DNA of 64,000 nucleotides from an uncultured Acetatifactor sp. (GTDB lineage Bacteria; Bacillota; Clostridia; Lachnospirales; Lachnospiraceae). Below the pieces are notes generated by a model. That model did no database searches. It worked only from the letters and a program-made list of their open reading frames with translations, and was not told the origin of the DNA. Each line of letters opens with the position of its first letter. The first letter of the stretch is position 1. The stretch lies in the NCBI GenBank assembly GCA_910577185.1, contig CAJTLR010000007.1, positions 1-64,000 of the forward strand, in the 5' to 3' direction. Made by a program: the position numbers and the translations under genes. Positions 61,567-64,000 of the stretch are shown here, in pieces.

Positions 61567-64000
61567 ATGTTTTCAGAGACGTATTTTGGCGAGATCAGGC
61601 AGTATTTTGACAATCAGATGAATCTGCTGGATGACAGAATCAGAGAATTGAGGAAGAAGGAGTCGGAAATTCCGGATGAGGACAATCGCTTATGCGGTTT
61701 CAGCCGTATGCTCCTGGAACAGAAGAGGGAGGAAATCTCCGGGGTATTGAGACGGTGCACGCAGGATGAGGCAGAGGCGCTGCAGTTTTTGTACAGTGCC
61801 ATGCCCCTGAGCGATATCCTGGATTACCCGGCAGCGGTGTATCTTGCTTATGCAAGGCATGCGGTGTTTCTCTGGAAGGGAGGACCCTTTGCGGGAAAAG
61901 TGCCGGAGAAGCTTTTTGCCAATTATGTGCTGCATCACAGAGTGCATAATGAAGATATTGCGGATACAAGAAGTTTTTTTTATCATAAACTGAAAGACCG
62001 GATTTCCGGCAGAAACATGTATGATGCCGCTGTGGAGACCAATTTCTGGTGTGCGGAGAAAGCGACTTACCAGACTACGTTTATGAGGACCCAGAATCCA
62101 ATGACCATGTATAAGACCGCCATGGGCCGGTGCGGGGAGGAGGCGCCTTTCGCGTCCACAGCCCTGCGCAGTATCGGTATACCTGCAAGGGAGGTAGCGG
62201 CACCATGGTGGTCCCATTGTGATGACAACCATGCCTGGGTGGAAGCCTGGTGTGATGGAAGATGGCATTTTCTGGGAGGCTGTGAACCGGGCAGATGCCT
62301 GGATAAGGGCTGGTTTGCAGGTCCTACCGCCCGCGCCATGCTGATCGATTCCAGATGGTTCGGCAAAGATACCCCGGAGGAACCCATGCTGGACAGACCG
62401 GATATGTCCGTGAAGGTGAATCATCTGAAGCAGTATGCCAGGACCATAGAACTGACGGTGCAGGTGACGGATGAAGAGGGAAAGCCTGTTCCGGATGCCA
62501 GAGTGGATTTTGCGGTGCTGAATTACGGCAGATTTAACCGTGTTGCCTCTCTTTTCACCGGCAGGGAAGAGGATGGGGAAAATTATGGCAGGGCAAGGAT
62601 AGATACGGGATTCGGGGATTTTCTGGTATGTGCCGGCAAGGATGACTGCTATGGAGAAACGCATGTTTCCCTGGCAGGTTTTGGCGGGTCAGGGCCAGAC
62701 CATGCCATTTCAGGGAATGTGAGCAGGGCAGAAGGAAAAGTGGTTCTCAGAAAGGAAATGCAGGGGCTGGACCAGTGGAGAGAGATGGATTTCTGTGCGC
62801 CGGCGGAAGTACCTTCTGATGACAGGGAGACGGAAGAAGAGCAGCAGGAAGAGAACAGCAGACTGAGTGCGGCGGCAGACAAAAGGGAGAAAAGGGCCGC
62901 GGCATTTTATCGGGAAGAAGATGGGGCAAGAGTCCTGATGCGTTTTGACGGGGAGGAAAGAGAGCAGGCTGAGGGAATTCTGCGCCAGGCCCGGGGCAAT
63001 ATGGGAGAGATTGTCCGGTTCCTGGAATGGGATTTTGCAGGGCGCGTGTGTGAGCTTCAGAGGGAGTACGGGCCGGAGAGCTGGAAGCTGGAGGCGCTGA
63101 AAGTACTGAATCAGAATGATTACTGGGATATCAGGGCAGAGGTTCTGGCAGAGTGCTGCATTTATGCTTCCCCTTATGCCGGGACGTTTCCCAGGGAAGT
63201 ATTTTTCTCCGATTTGCTGAATCCCTGCGTTATGCATGAGTTTCCCAGAGCCTGCAGGGGAGTCCTGGCCGGCCTCTTCAGCCCGGAACAGAAAGAACAG
63301 ATCCGGAAAAATCCGGGATGTCTTCCGGAAAAGCTGGACCGTTTCCTGGTATCCATGCCGGAACAGGAATATGCCAACCTGATTACTTCCCCGGTGGGCT
63401 GTCTGACCGGGGGAATGGGCAGCGAGATTTCCAGGGAGGTTCTGTGTATTCACATATATCGTGCGCTGGGAATACCGGCCAGGATACGTTTTGTGGACAG
63501 AAGCCTGGAATATTATTCGGAAGGAAGATTTGTGCCTGTCACAGGGAAGGAAAGTGCAGGAAGGGGCACCCTTTTGCTGGAGGCCCAGGAGCCACTGAAA
63601 CTGGAGGACTGGAAGCACTATTCCCTTTCCCGTTTTGAGAAGGGAAGCTTCATGCCTTTGTTTCTTCGTCCCGGGAAAAAGGGAGGGGATTCTTCCGGGC
63701 AGAATCGTGAATTTGAACTGGAGGAGGGAATATACAGAGTCGTTACCACAAACCGGCTTCCGGATGGAAAACAGTTTGTAAAAGTTTATGATTTCCGGCT
63801 GCAGGAGAACCAGACCAAATCCATAACGCTGCAAATGCGGGATATTTCCATGGATTCCGTGCTGCAAGAGGTGCAGGTGGATGATTTAGCCCTGCAAAAG
63901 GCCGATGGAGAGAAGGTTATGCTTTCTTCCCTGGGCGCAGGGCAGAGAAGCCTGGTATTGTGGCTGGAGCTGACCAAGGAACCCACGGAGCATATTTTAA
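61567..64000 (+). CDS. Large transglutaminase-fold protein, PNGase-like core, paralogue 2 (partial)
   Basis: A paralogue of the protein at 42421-45099, running off the window after 811 codons without a stop. It begins MFSETYFGEIRQYFDNQMNL, parallel to the first copy. Cys189 in GRCGEEA and His222 in DDNHAWVEAW are kept, and the usual Asp position is again Gly (FLGGCEPG). The middle linker (about 410-450) is longer and more acidic. The second, degenerate core has Glu at the Cys position (GSEISREVLC). The thioredoxin-like end is cut. AAAAGGAAAG lies before the ATG. Two diverged copies in one glycan region suggest different substrates. Confidence 0.8.
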   Translation, partial: MFSETYFGEIRQYFDNQMNLLDDRIRELRKKESEIPDEDNRLCGFSRMLLEQKREEISGVLRRCTQDEAEALQFLYSAMPLSDILDYPAAVYLAYARHAVFLWKGGPFAGKVPEKLFANYVLHHRVHNEDIADTRSFFYHKLKDRISGRNMYDAAVETNFWCAEKATYQTTFMRTQNPMTMYKTAMGRCGEEAPFASTALRSIGIPAREVAAPWWSHCDDNHAWVEAWCDGRWHFLGGCEPGRCLDKGWFAGPTARAMLIDSRWFGKDTPEEPMLDRPDMSVKVNHLKQYARTIELTVQVTDEEGKPVPDARVDFAVLNYGRFNRVASLFTGREEDGENYGRARIDTGFGDFLVCAGKDDCYGETHVSLAGFGGSGPDHAISGNVSRAEGKVVLRKEMQGLDQWREMDFCAPAEVPSDDRETEEEQQEENSRLSAAADKREKRAAAFYREEDGARVLMRFDGEEREQAEGILRQARGNMGEIVRFLEWDFAGRVCELQREYGPESWKLEALKVLNQNDYWDIRAEVLAECCIYASPYAGTFPREVFFSDLLNPCVMHEFPRACRGVLAGLFSPEQKEQIRKNPGCLPEKLDRFLVSMPEQEYANLITSPVGCLTGGMGSEISREVLCIHIYRALGIPARIRFVDRSLEYYSEGRFVPVTGKESAGRGTLLLEAQEPLKLEDWKHYSLSRFEKGSFMPLFLRPGKKGGDSSGQNREFELEEGIYRVVTTNRLPDGKQFVKVYDFRLQENQTKSITLQMRDISMDSVLQEVQVDDLALQKADGEKVMLSSLGAGQRSLVLWLELTKEPTEHIL

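Noticed and set aside
62710..63867. A 385-codon open frame on the minus strand near the window end
   Set aside because: It is antisense to the second transglutaminase-fold gene, which aligns with its paralogue throughout.
1..64000. Search for tRNA, rRNA, tmRNA, prophage and resistance genes
   Set aside because: No cloverleaf, rRNA segment, phage structural gene or integrase was recognised on either strand by eye.

Overview
This window covers the chromosomal replication origin and its surroundings in a Gram-positive gut Clostridium, most likely a member of the Lachnospiraceae. On the minus strand lie dnaA, dnaN, an S4-domain gene, recF, gyrB and gyrA. On the plus strand lie rpmH, rnpA, yidD, yidC, jag, mnmE, mnmG and rsmG. 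Strong AGGAGG ribosome binding sites, an S4 gene between dnaN and recF, and a YesM/YesN two-component system fit that assignment. The species cannot be named from the sequence alone.

Layout. 1-1.5 kb: an AT-rich MTA/SAH nucleosidase gene and an empty stretch. 1.5-7.9 kb: GH2 beta-galactosidase and GH38 alpha-mannosidase directly downstream of gyrA. 8.1-17.1 kb: gyrA to dnaA, with a seven-unit 17-bp tandem repeat over the 3' end of dnaA. 17.1-17.7 kb: oriC with about ten DnaA-box-like sites between divergent dnaA and rpmH promoters. 17.7-24.0 kb: ribosomal protein, RNase P, membrane insertion and tRNA modification genes. 24.2-30.3 kb: a small alarmone synthetase, a MATE transporter, rsmG, a diguanylate cyclase, a LuxR-type regulator and a Nudix-GNAT fusion. 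30.3-64 kb: a large glycan-use region.

The glycan region begins with a YesM/YesN-type sensor and regulator, divergent from a sugar ABC transporter (lipoprotein plus two permeases) and a GH95 fucosidase. A second unit encodes GH20, GH18 and a large transglutaminase-fold protein. Next come a CBM9-like protein on the minus strand and a 13-kb operon with two solute-binding proteins (one fused to carbohydrate-binding-like domains), four permeases, a beta-propeller/TPR/Yip1 membrane protein and a DUF5696-like lipoprotein. GH130 phosphorylase and a second transglutaminase-fold paralogue, cut by the window edge, close the region. No ABC ATPase is encoded, so a shared MsmK-type ATPase elsewhere is expected.

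The enzymes together (alpha-fucosidase, beta-galactosidase, beta-hexosaminidase, GH18, alpha-mannosidase, mannoside phosphorylase) match the linkages of host complex N-glycans, and none has a visible signal peptide, so breakdown should occur in the cytoplasm after import. The paired transglutaminase-fold proteins resemble the catalytic core of peptide:N-glycanase, and together with the uncharacterised transporter operon they are the most interesting candidates for an undescribed system. A 90-94 bp structured repeat follows three of the operon ends in this region.
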